11,660 nt of DNA, taken from CAZJDM01 sp964544765 (GTDB taxonomy: Bacteria > Bdellovibrionota_B > Oligoflexia > CAYFLR01). Both the position numbers and the translations under genes were made by a program. The first letter of the stretch is position 1, and every line of letters starts with the position of its first letter. Positions 1 to 7,690 of this stretch are shown piece after piece. The stretch covers positions 1 to 11,660 of the forward strand of contig CAZJDM010000131.1 of NCBI GenBank assembly GCA_964544765.1. The letters run 5' to 3'. The notes below the pieces were generated by a model. The model was given only the letters and a program-made list of their open reading frames with translations, searched no databases and was not told where the DNA came from.

Positions 1-30
1 CTGGGCCATATAAAGAAAATCGGTGGGGGT

Positions 31-60
31 CGGTCCACTGTTTATAGTATTAAGTGACCG
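31..60. repeat. Imperfect inverted repeat (hairpin) beyond the helicase gene
   Basis: The arms CGGTCCACT (31-39) and AGTGACCG (53-60) pair with a single bulged C at 36 and leave a 13-base AT-rich loop. The stretch just before it is G-rich (GGTGGGGGT, 22-30). No T-run follows on either strand, so it is a poor intrinsic terminator, although it does lie 3' of the minus-strand helicase gene. A bulged short hairpin next to a G-rich stretch is reminiscent of REP-type elements or IS200/IS605-family ends. From memory, GGGGTC(A)GGTCCACT-like strings occur beside Y1 transposases. No transposase is visible in the window, so the identity is open. Confidence 0.4.
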
Positions 61-76
61 TTGGATTTGTACGAAA

Positions 77-104
77 ACTGAAAACTCAAGACTGTAGACT
101 GTGA
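77..104. repeat. Four degenerate heptanucleotide tandem repeats (ACTGTAG-like)
   Basis: Four successive 7-mers, ACTGAAA, ACTCAAG, ACTGTAG and ACTGTGA, fill 77-104 without gaps. This resembles the short tandemly repeated heptamers found between genes in some cyanobacteria and large sulfur bacteria. The helicase stop codon (86-88) lies inside the array, so the last few residues of that protein (DHSLQS) are encoded by repeat DNA. Confidence 0.5.
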
Positions 105-3100
105 TCCATGGAAATCCCAGAAGTAGGACGAACAAAGTTCGCATTATGTATACTACTAATTTGCTCAAATTCTTTTAAAGGGGTATGTCTGGACAAAATT
201 AACTCATCCGCTGGTATCAGCCTAAACAAGCGTCTGCTCCCTACCACGATTAATTTCTTTTTGGCTCTGGTAATGGCGACATTAAATCGATTAGGGTCAT
301 TAATAAATCTACTTTTAATGGCATCGACATCTGAAGCTACCATAGAATAGATGATTACATCTCTTTCTTTTCCTTGAATACGTTCCACTGTATCAATCAG
401 AGGAAATTTATCACCTCCTATATCTGATGATATATGACTTAATATCAAATTATTTTGAGCCCGATGAGGTGAAATAATGGCTAACTGCTCGCAAGTAATA
501 CCATAACACAACATTAAACGGTGGGTCAGTTTACTAACAATCTTAGCCTCCTCCTCACTCTGGTCAGTACTATATTCATGATCCACTAACACCAGACTAC
601 AAGTTTTTCGAGGATCTAAAATACTGTCAATAGAATCTGGTTGATAATTGTTTTGTCCATACTTTATCGAAAGATAAGCTTCTTTGGGAGGGACAGCGGA
701 AATTAAAGATGATTCATACCACATTTTACTTGGAAAAAGACACAGCTCTTTATTCATACGATAGGTCTCGGTTAAACGCACTTTTTGCTTATTTCCGTAT
801 ATTCTCAATAAATTAGCCAACACGGAATCGGTTACAGTAATCTGGGTATTGAGATCAACAGAAGCTTGCTTATCGATATTTGACAATAAAGATTGATAAT
901 CTCCTAATAAAATTGGCGGCAATTGCTTAACATCACCTGAGAATATATAATTTCCCTTACCAAACATCATAGTTAGTATAGCCAAAGAAAACAAAACTTG
1001 CGACGATTCATCAAACAACACCCAATCAAAGATACTTTTTGGCCCCTGCCGTAGATCGCCAAACAGTTTATGAAGGCCATAACCAGTAGCCCCCAAAATG
1101 ACATATTTATTGTTCATTATTTCGTCCCTGCTTACCAAAGGCTCAATCTTCAATTGATCTCCAGGGATTTTTTGGTTCTGATTCGTACAAGAACTCTTAT
1201 TTGACTCTGATTTTGCAAATTTTCCAAATTTATAACAATTAATTTGCTTCGATAGCTTGAATTTACTATTGCTGTTATCATCTCCCCACCTAAAATTTAC
1301 CAACTTTACCAAAGTTGACAAAACATTATCAATCGCCTCATGAGTCATCGCGCTAATTACAATACGCAAAGCAGACTTTTCCGCCATCGCCCTTTTCATC
1401 AGAGCCAACAACATACACGCTAATAAATATGTTTTACCAGTTCCTGGGGGGCCCTCAACAATAGATACTTTATTATTAAATGGAAGTCTCAACGCCTGTT
1501 TTTGCGAAAAATTTAAAGTTTTAAATAGGGAATCTCGTTCTAACTCTCCCTCTACCCATGAGAAACCACTTTGTCCTTCACCACTACTCTCCACCCCCTC
1601 CTGCCAATTAGAGAAAGTCAAATCTCCATTTATCAATTGCCAAATACTAGAAACGGAACTATCTTCCCCAAAAACATGTTTTATACCTGATTCTAATTGC
1701 TCCAAGGTAAAATCAGCAGCATCTTCTTCCAATGAATAATAAATTGATTTCATCAAAGGCAGTTTTCGCTGACGAGATAATAAGCTCAATTTTTGGCTCT
1801 CTAAATCCAGTTCAGTTAAAATAACGCTCCAACCATCTTGGATATCTTTAGCGTTTATAAGTGCCAATTTTAAAAAATCTCCGGGACGAATTTTGGTTTG
1901 CTGGGAAAACTGCCGGTCAATACTAAAACGATAAACAGTTCGACCTTCTTCATTTAAGGTCATCTCCAGAAATTCCAGGGGGCCAATAGCTCTAAGGGCC
2001 ATTACCCGCTCTTTTAAAGAATATTTTTGCATTTCAAGTATTTTATCTCGTCTTAAACGACTTTCATTCTGAACGACCCATAACAGCAGTTCCTTGATTT
2101 GATGAAAAAGAGAAACCGGCAGATAATCCTCTTTACTCTTGTGTTTATCACTGACTATATACTTACGTAGCCAGGATAACAGTTCTTTTTGCCATAAAAT
2201 AAGCTGTTCCAACGTACTGTCTACGCTGTTAGGCTTCTTCCTATTAACGAATTCATCACACTCGTCATGCAGAAGACTAATCGGTTCAGACAATGCGCCT
2301 TCAAATCCCAAAACCTGCCCTATCCAGTAGCGATTTTGTTTTCCTGGAACAGGTAGTATAACGTGCTTTTTTAATACTTGTTTCAAATTGGTTACATGAT
2401 CCCTATGAGGAGCGTACAAGAAAGGACAACTAGTTTCGAACTCTGATTTCCATTCATTAATAAAGTAAAAAAAAGCCTGCCCATAGCAATAAAGATGAGG
2501 ATATTCTTCATTATTAACCGCTTCCTGCCAAATTAAACCTAATCGATTGAAAAAATTTTTTATTTTTTTATTTTTATTAATACTGTTTACTTCTTGGTTT
2601 GAGTTATTTGTCTTATTGTCCTCATTATCACTTTTCCAAACTTCAAAACACTCGGGGGTTAGATTTCGAGGACCGTTAACAATAAAAACCGCCACCCCCA
2701 GATATAAAGGGAACTTAATATTACCGCCAGGCACTATTTCAATATGAATAGATAAATTAGATTTAACAGGAAATAATCTAGTTTTTTGCTGAGTAATTAT
2801 TACCTTATTATTAATTAATGCAAAGACATTATTTTGCAGCCTACGATATTGATCTACAGAAAATATTTCTCGATTGAACTTATTAATCTCATTAGGATCA
2901 TTAATCTTATTAGGATCATTGATCCCATTAGACTTATTGGAGCCTGATATATCGGAATATCTTTTTATACCAAGGTTATGAAGTTTATTGATTTGCCCCG
3001 TGGTTATCCCATCTAACAGCCTTAAGTCATGATAACGCAAAGATTCAGTGTAGCATGTATCAAAACATTTGCAGTTCCGACAATGTCCTTCCAGAGGATA

Positions 3101-6100
3101 AAAGATCTCCTCCGGCTTTGATCCATTATTGCTCAATACCTGATTAATTTGCTCTAGCAAATAAGGAATATTGGTCCGATACGGGTTCAAATCAAAGCAA
3201 TATGTATGAAATTCTTCTTCTTCCAGCTCTTGACGTAACAACAACCTGCCTTCCTGTTTGGTTTTCACCGGATGGTTTAAACTCGAATCATTACTAATCA
3301 ATGCTTCTAGCAAATAATCATAAAAGGCTGTTTGCCATATATGGTGATAAGAGGATCGTGATTGTCCTACAATATTCTCAATCTGCAGAATATAAGAATT
3401 ACTCTGCTTTTCCTTTTGCACAACAATTAAATCGGGCCTCCCTACTGCTGAAAATTTTGATTTTCCAAAAAAATATTTTGACTCTTTATGTAAAATTAAA
3501 CTGGGTTGAATCAATAAGAACTTAACACACTTTTGGGTCGTATTATTTAAACATCTGATCGCAGTGTTTAAAGATTGGATAAAATTATCAGGTTGAGTAA
3601 TAAACTGTGTAAACGGTTCATTACTCAACTTATGAAATACTCTTTGTTTAAAAGAAGTTGTGGGCAAAAGGTTTCGGTCTTTCTCATTAACGAAACAACC
3701 GAACCTATAGAAATTTAAAAAACGTTTACATTGATTGTGCCAAATATAATCGCCAACCAGGGAACCGGTCAACCGTGAGGGAGAATCAATTTTTTTAGAC
3801 AGCGGCTCGGATTTGGTGGGTGTAAACATACTCGACCAGCGTTTTTTTTCTGAAGTCAAGATAGGTTCCGAAAGATTTGCGGGTAATAGTAAATAATGCT
3901 CCACCATTTGATGCTCATCGCAAGAAGGTGCGGAAACACCGGCAGGCGCCTCCATAATAGAAGGATCTCCGGACAGTATTTGGGAAGATTGTTTTAAATA
4001 AAAAGAAAAAACTTCATATAAACGATCATCATCGAGTAAACTCAACAATTCTTCTTCTTGCCCATCCTTAGGCATCTCCTTAAAAAAAGCATTTAAAGGA
4101 AATATCGGGCGCACCAGACGCCTGTACTTTCTGACCCAATCAGCTAGTTCCCTCCTGGAACAGGGTAAGGTAAGCTGTTTAAAATTAATTATTTCTGAAC
4201 AGTAAATACCTAATTCATCATTTTCCAAAAAATATTCTGAAGAATTATCAATATCCTTCGACTGATTTTTACTATTCTTTACCCAACCTTCAATAGCCGT
4301 CTTTAAAATAAGATTGCCCGTAGTCCCTAAAAAAGTCAGATATCTGATCATGCCGTTAGTGGCTCTATAGGCCTTGATACCATTATGTAATACAACATGA
4401 TGTTTATTTTCGTTTATCTCTTGTAAATACAATTTTCGCGTACGATTTAAAATACCAGCTTTATCTGTAACATCATCTTTATTATCTTTACTATCTTTAT
4501 TAAAAAGGATTTGTTCAATAAAACGGGCCACATCTAAAGACACGGGTATTCCCGTGCCAACCCACAATAGTTCTTTATCATCCAGCTGATTACAAGGAGC
4601 TGCTGTCACCCATTTTTTCTTTCCTTTACGATTAATATCCAGAATACATAATTTTTTACCGGCTAATTGGACATGATCTCCCAGCTCCAGTTGATCAACC
4701 AACGATTGAGGTAATTCCGCTATAATATGGTTAGCAACAATTAATAAATATACCTGCTCCATTTCTGGCAAACAGTTCCATAATTGCCTTTCCAGTAAAC
4801 AGTCTCGATAGCGCCATCCTCCACGATATAGTTCAAAACGACCCGAAAGAGGTCGTAACCAATACCTTTGGTTCATGAATGAAATCAGATTATCCATTCG
4901 ATTGTTTTTATTACTTTGACTACTTTGATTACTTTGACTATTTTGATTGTTTTGATCATTTTGATCATTTTGATCATCGTGCGCCCAGCCAAATAGCTGT
5001 TCTATCCGGCGTTTAGAAATTTGCTTATTTTCATATAAACAAGAAAGTATTTGCTGGACTATCACGCTAGGTAAATAGCCATTCCAGCTTTTCTCCAGTT
5101 GTCCCGCATCAGCCATACTCAATAGAGCCAAAAATCGTATTAATTGCCTCGCGGCTTCATCTCCGTAGCAAATACCCCAGAATTCCGTACAAGGTTTCCG
5201 CCTATTGCCCCGGCCAATACGCTGTAAAAAAGAAGCTGCCGTACCAGGGGCCTCAAACAGCACTACCACGTCAACATCGCCAATGTCGATGCCAAGTTCT
5301 AAAGTACTGGTCGCAATACACAAAGCTTGCTTCTCTTGAAGAAAACGGTTTTCCACCCAAACACGTTCTTTAGTTCCCAGATTAGAATAATGTAAATAAC
5401 AGCTTTTCCCAAAATAGCTTTTATGTTGTATTTTTTTATACAATTGTTCGCATTTTGTTCTACTATTAGTAAAAATTAGCACCTTACGGTAATTCCATTT
5501 TTCATAAAGATCATTAAGAAATAACGGCAATTCATAATCTAAATTCTTCAAATGCAATAATCGGGGAATTACTTTCTTTTGAGCGGAAGAACCCAACACA
5601 ACACTATGGGGGTCAAAATCAAAATAACTGATAACCTCCGAGGGATTTTGAATAGTTGCTGATAAAGCTATTTTTTGCAGTTGTCGCGATAATTTTCCTC
5701 TTCTATTTTTCAATCGATGCATCAAATAAGCCAGATGTTTGCCCCGATACTGATGCAGAAAGGTATGCGCTTCATCAATAATAATCGTTCCTACTCGCTT
5801 TATAAAGCCGCGAATCTGAACATTAGGACTACCTAGCAAAACATCAAACGATTCAGGGGTGGTTATTAATAGATCACAATCGCTATTTCCCGACCATTTA
5901 ATATCACCTGTCCGTACCTTAATGTTAATTCTCAAACGGTCCTTGCAAACAGGAGCAAATCGACCCCAAAGATCCTTGGCCAATGATTTGGTTGGTACAA
6001 TATATATAACTGCTTCTGTTTGTTTACTTACAACAATTTTTTCTAAGCATGGGGCCAATACAGCCTCACTCTTACCAGTTCCTGTCGCGGCCCGCAATAT

Positions 6101-6226
6101 CAGATCATTTCCTGCCAAAATAGGGGCAATGGCTGACTGTTGTAAATCGGTCAATCCGGTAAATCGGCCATATATGGCCCGATAAGTATTTGGCAACTGA
6201 TATAAGGGGGGCAGTTTTTCGCTCAT
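86..6226 (-). CDS. Giant fusion: Lhr-like SF2 helicase, Cas4/TM0106-like Fe-S nuclease region, UPF1-like SF1 helicase
   Basis: The protein has about 2046 residues, counted from MSEKLPP. The N-terminal SF2 motor shows Walker A ATGTGKS (47-53), DEAH (151-154), SAT (189-191) and QRIGRGNRR (about 335-343). An Lhr-like region follows, with an IRYLTFLGTTGN stretch near 627-638. The centre resembles TM0106/Cas4 nucleases: an early cysteine (C833), GRPD (929-932), E950, QTAFYDYLL near 965-973, and a CX2CX5C cluster (C1049, C1052, C1058) for a 4Fe-4S centre. A short HhH-like segment and a degenerate RNase H-like domain come next. The C-terminal SF1 motor has GPPGTGKT (1592-1599), DESSQ (1739-1743), GDVKQLPP (1764-1771), an IQGKERD motif V and VAITRAKK (1983-1990). 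Seen in the sequence: both motors look complete, but the nuclease lysine is missing. The ATG at 6226 was chosen; the frame extends to a TTG at 6313 that would overlap the upstream gene by 77 bp. The gap to that gene is 10 bp and no SD is evident, so translational coupling is likely. Low-complexity linkers are frequent. The role is inferred to be DNA unwinding or translocation for the two ATPases upstream. Confidence 0.9.
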   Translation of the reverse strand: MSEKLPPLYQLPNTYRAIYGRFTGLTDLQQSAIAPILAGNDLILRAATGTGKSEAVLAPCLEKIVVSKQTEAVIYIVPTKSLAKDLWGRFAPVCKDRLRINIKVRTGDIKWSGNSDCDLLITTPESFDVLLGSPNVQIRGFIKRVGTIIIDEAHTFLHQYRGKHLAYLMHRLKNRRGKLSRQLQKIALSATIQNPSEVISYFDFDPHSVVLGSSAQKKVIPRLLHLKNLDYELPLFLNDLYEKWNYRKVLIFTNSRTKCEQLYKKIQHKSYFGKSCYLHYSNLGTKERVWVENRFLQEKQALCIATSTLELGIDIGDVDVVVLFEAPGTAASFLQRIGRGNRRKPCTEFWGICYGDEAARQLIRFLALLSMADAGQLEKSWNGYLPSVIVQQILSCLYENKQISKRRIEQLFGWAHDDQNDQNDQNNQNSQSNQSSQSNKNNRMDNLISFMNQRYWLRPLSGRFELYRGGWRYRDCLLERQLWNCLPEMEQVYLLIVANHIIAELPQSLVDQLELGDHVQLAGKKLCILDINRKGKKKWVTAAPCNQLDDKELLWVGTGIPVSLDVARFIEQILFNKDSKDNKDDVTDKAGILNRTRKLYLQEINENKHHVVLHNGIKAYRATNGMIRYLTFLGTTGNLILKTAIEGWVKNSKNQSKDIDNSSEYFLENDELGIYCSEIINFKQLTLPCSRRELADWVRKYRRLVRPIFPLNAFFKEMPKDGQEEELLSLLDDDRLYEVFSFYLKQSSQILSGDPSIMEAPAGVSAPSCDEHQMVEHYLLLPANLSEPILTSEKKRWSSMFTPTKSEPLSKKIDSPSRLTGSLVGDYIWHNQCKRFLNFYRFGCFVNEKDRNLLPTTSFKQRVFHKLSNEPFTQFITQPDNFIQSLNTAIRCLNNTTQKCVKFLLIQPSLILHKESKYFFGKSKFSAVGRPDLIVVQKEKQSNSYILQIENIVGQSRSSYHHIWQTAFYDYLLEALISNDSSLNHPVKTKQEGRLLLRQELEEEEFHTYCFDLNPYRTNIPYLLEQINQVLSNNGSKPEEIFYPLEGHCRNCKCFDTCYTESLRYHDLRLLDGITTGQINKLHNLGIKRYSDISGSNKSNGINDPNKINDPNEINKFNREIFSVDQYRRLQNNVFALINNKVIITQQKTRLFPVKSNLSIHIEIVPGGNIKFPLYLGVAVFIVNGPRNLTPECFEVWKSDNEDNKTNNSNQEVNSINKNKKIKNFFNRLGLIWQEAVNNEEYPHLYCYGQAFFYFINEWKSEFETSCPFLYAPHRDHVTNLKQVLKKHVILPVPGKQNRYWIGQVLGFEGALSEPISLLHDECDEFVNRKKPNSVDSTLEQLILWQKELLSWLRKYIVSDKHKSKEDYLPVSLFHQIKELLLWVVQNESRLRRDKILEMQKYSLKERVMALRAIGPLEFLEMTLNEEGRTVYRFSIDRQFSQQTKIRPGDFLKLALINAKDIQDGWSVILTELDLESQKLSLLSRQRKLPLMKSIYYSLEEDAADFTLEQLESGIKHVFGEDSSVSSIWQLINGDLTFSNWQEGVESSGEGQSGFSWVEGELERDSLFKTLNFSQKQALRLPFNNKVSIVEGPPGTGKTYLLACMLLALMKRAMAEKSALRIVISAMTHEAIDNVLSTLVKLVNFRWGDDNSNSKFKLSKQINCYKFGKFAKSESNKSSCTNQNQKIPGDQLKIEPLVSRDEIMNNKYVILGATGYGLHKLFGDLRQGPKSIFDWVLFDESSQVLFSLAILTMMFGKGNYIFSGDVKQLPPILLGDYQSLLSNIDKQASVDLNTQITVTDSVLANLLRIYGNKQKVRLTETYRMNKELCLFPSKMWYESSLISAVPPKEAYLSIKYGQNNYQPDSIDSILDPRKTCSLVLVDHEYSTDQSEEEAKIVSKLTHRLMLCYGITCEQLAIISPHRAQNNLILSHISSDIGGDKFPLIDTVERIQGKERDVIIYSMVASDVDAIKSRFINDPNRFNVAITRAKKKLIVVGSRRLFRLIPADELILSRHTPLKEFEQISSIHNANFVRPTSGISMDHSLQS
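2873..2944. repeat. In-frame 9-bp tandem array (8 units, partly 18-bp)
   Basis: Eight consecutive 9-mers each begin with ATT, for example ATTAGGATC and ATTAATCTT. The pair ATTAGGATC + ATTA/GATC.. recurs as an 18-bp unit. On the coding (minus) strand each unit reads xxN (GSN-KSN-GIN-DPN-KIN-DPN-EIN-KFN). The array sits in the helicase just after the HhH-like segment that follows the cysteine cluster, in a probable linker before the RNase H-like domain. Confidence 0.8.
4475..4501. repeat. In-frame 9-bp tandem array (3 units)
   Basis: The array is ATCTTTATT, ATCTTTACT, ATCTTTATT. It encodes a Lys/Asp/Asn-rich segment (NKDSKDNKD) in the region after the SF2 motor of the fusion helicase. Partly degenerate units continue on the lower-coordinate side. 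Confidence 0.7.
4911..4973. repeat. In-frame 9-bp tandem array (7 units)
   Basis: There are seven gapless 9-mers: TTACTTTGA, CTACTTTGA, TTACTTTGA, CTATTTTGA, TTGTTTTGA and TCATTTTGA twice. On the coding strand they give a Gln/Asn/Ser/Asp-rich stretch (DQN-DQN-NQN-SQS-NQS-SQS-N), roughly residues 417-442 of the helicase. This is a loop between the SF2 core and the following Lhr-like domain. The identical units cluster at one end and the more diverged ones at the other, as expected for slippage growth. Confidence 0.85.
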
Positions 6227-6236
6227 GGTTGGCTGC

Positions 6237-7619
6237 TTAATTGAAACAAGCCTTATTTGTCTGTTCTTCAATATCAAAAAGTTTTGATTGATGAACAATA
6301 TCCAATGCTTCAACCATAGATTTCAAGGTTATACGCATATCCAGTCCATCTTGCCAATATTGATCCGACATTACGTTTAATAGATCTGTAGGTTGCATGT
6401 TCCATTGATAGGCCGCAAAATGGCATTCTATCAACTTGGTCGATATTTCCTGCCAATGCTTTTTAGAGGGTAGAGGTATACGATAAGTTTTAAGGTCTTT
6501 CCACTCTTCCAAATAGTTACGTTGAAAGTATAACTCTTCCTTCCCTTTCTTTACTCTGGTTCGATTAAAATCTTCTTCATTCACCTTAAAGAAAAAATCA
6601 TCAGTAAAAGCCAAAATAACATACAAGGGCAAGTTCTGACCCTGTATATTTAAGAGCCGATAAAATATTTCATAAGCTTTGCTACGAGCAATAATACTTC
6701 CCTGAGTAATAGACTCACCTTCGTCAAATAATAAAACCAATCCAGAATATCCCATCTTACGCATCAATTGGGCATAAGAAACTAATAAGTTTAGATGGTC
6801 ATCAACGCTCGATAATGAGGATAGCTTGATTTTTCGATTTTCATTAGGAACGATTTCCTTTCCTCTATTTCCGGAACATTCAAAAACTCCCCGCTCACGA
6901 AAAATACGTTTTAAATGAGCAACGGGAACAGCTTCTCCGGCCATGGCCCTATTTAACAATTCTTCTTCCTGTTTAGCTGAGAACCTGGCTCTTAGTCGTT
7001 TTTTTGATCTTACCTCAACATCAAAATGACTAAGTAAACTAGCCGTCAAAATAGCTTTATATAAAGCAGGCATTTCCAAAGGTAAAAAATCCCAAATCTG
7101 CTGATTTAATTGAGGTCCTTTGATAAAATTCTGACTTCCCCATAAACGCCATTTCCCTAACAACGAATTTCTGGAACCTGCGAACCGAAAACCGGAATAA
7201 ACGGAACGACATACTGTTTTGATATTCGTAAGTGGACATTGACGCGGATCAAGATTTACCAGACTGGTTACCCATGATTCCCCGATTGATTTTTCTTCTA
7301 TATAAGCTAAACTATGAGATTTACCCTGTCCATAATTGCCTATCAGACAAAGATGTGGAGCCAAAGACTGTTGTCGTACTTTTTTATTAGAGGATGCAGT
7401 TCCCTTCTTTTCATTCTTTCTATTCTTTTCATTTTCTTTATTCATGGCCCGAAAATTTTGCTCTATCAAATCATTCAATCTCGAAATATTGGCCGATAGA
7501 ATACGTATCGCCAGCGGATCAGACAATCCATCCCTTAAACGCTCTACCATGCGCCTGCAATCGAAGGTGGGAAATTGTTTAATATCGGTTTGCTCCAGTA
7601 AGATATTATTATTCTCCAT
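6237..7619 (-). CDS. BrxC/BrxD-like (DUF2791-type) P-loop ATPase, second copy
   Basis: This 460-residue P-loop ATPase is probably an AAA-type DNA-associated motor or regulator. Near the N-terminus DCRRMVERLRDGL (20-32) matches the Arg-rich helix that opens BREX BrxC/BrxD ATPases. Walker A is GNYGQGKSH (94-102), Walker B is LVLLFDEGES (294-303), a sensor-like strand is YVILAFTD (333-340), and the C-terminal DMRITLKSMVEALD (427-440) resembles the family's conserved R..LR..V..LD end. A Lys/Asn/Glu-rich insert (about 59-80), encoded by 9-bp repeats, separates the N-terminal helix from the P-loop. The ATG at 7619 was chosen: the frame continues four codons upstream to a TTG at 7631, which is a less likely start. 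Only a weak GGGA serves as SD. It lies 36 bp downstream of the paralogous ATPase and 10 bp before the helicase, so one operon is likely. It shares layout with its neighbour but little sequence outside the motifs, which suggests a heteromeric pair. Known for the family: such ATPases are part of BREX defence. The exact role here is inferred. Confidence 0.85.
   Translation of the reverse strand: MENNNILLEQTDIKQFPTFDCRRMVERLRDGLSDPLAIRILSANISRLNDLIEQNFRAMNKENEKNRKNEKKGTASSNKKVRQQSLAPHLCLIGNYGQGKSHSLAYIEEKSIGESWVTSLVNLDPRQCPLTNIKTVCRSVYSGFRFAGSRNSLLGKWRLWGSQNFIKGPQLNQQIWDFLPLEMPALYKAILTASLLSHFDVEVRSKKRLRARFSAKQEEELLNRAMAGEAVPVAHLKRIFRERGVFECSGNRGKEIVPNENRKIKLSSLSSVDDHLNLLVSYAQLMRKMGYSGLVLLFDEGESITQGSIIARSKAYEIFYRLLNIQGQNLPLYVILAFTDDFFFKVNEEDFNRTRVKKGKEELYFQRNYLEEWKDLKTYRIPLPSKKHWQEISTKLIECHFAAYQWNMQPTDLLNVMSDQYWQDGLDMRITLKSMVEALDIVHQSKLFDIEEQTNKACFN
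7405..7440. repeat. In-frame 9-bp tandem array (4 units)
   Basis: The units are TTCTTTTCA, TTCTTTCTA, TTCTTTTCA and TTTTCTTTA. They encode the charged insert NKENEKNRKNEK of the second DUF2791-type ATPase, between its N-terminal helix and Walker A. The unit sequence differs from the arrays in the helicase but the period is the same. Confidence 0.75.
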
Positions 7620-7656
7620 CAAGAATCCCAATTAATTGATTGAATATTTTTTTCAT
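7609..7656 (-). other. 15-codon mini-ORF bridging the two ATPase genes
   Basis: The ATG that overlaps the stop of the first ATPase (TGATG, 7654-7658) opens a 15-codon frame (MKKIFNQLIGILDGE) that ends at a TAA eight bases inside the start of the second ATPase. It is out of frame with that gene. It arose from the 37-bp duplication. It may carry ribosomes across the spacer so that they restart at the ATG at 7619, or it may have no function at all. Confidence 0.3.
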
Positions 7657-7690
7657 CAAGAATCCCAGCTAGCCGATTGAATACTTTCTT
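7617..7690. repeat. 37-bp tandem duplication across the junction of the two ATPase genes
   Basis: Copy A (7617-7653) and copy B (7654-7690) are directly adjacent and match at 30 of 37 positions by hand count. All seven differences are transitions, with G or C in copy B and A or T in copy A. On the minus strand both end in TTCTTGATG. In copy B the TGA of that string is the stop of the upstream ATPase gene; in copy A the ATG is the start of the downstream one. The copy that still codes for protein kept its GC, and the copy that became spacer drifted towards AT. Confidence 0.9.

Noticed and set aside
31..60. Intrinsic terminator for the operon
   Set aside because: The hairpin has a 13-base loop and is not followed by a T-run on the minus strand.
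4911..4973. Repeat cluster considered as a CRISPR-like array
   Set aside because: The units are 9 bp, contiguous, without spacers and in frame with the helicase coding sequence.
5859..6185. 108-codon plus-strand frame opposite the SF2 motor
   Set aside because: It lies antisense to the DEAH helicase core and has no supported start site or family features.
6227..6313. N-terminal extension of the giant helicase to a TTG codon
   Set aside because: It would overlap the preceding ATPase gene by 77 bp, starts with a rare codon and adds a segment unlike helicases. The ATG at 6226 follows the upstream stop by 10 bp.
7620..7631. TTG start four codons upstream for the second ATPase
   Set aside because: The ATG at 7619 is a stronger start, and the extra codons belong to the 37-bp duplicated spacer.
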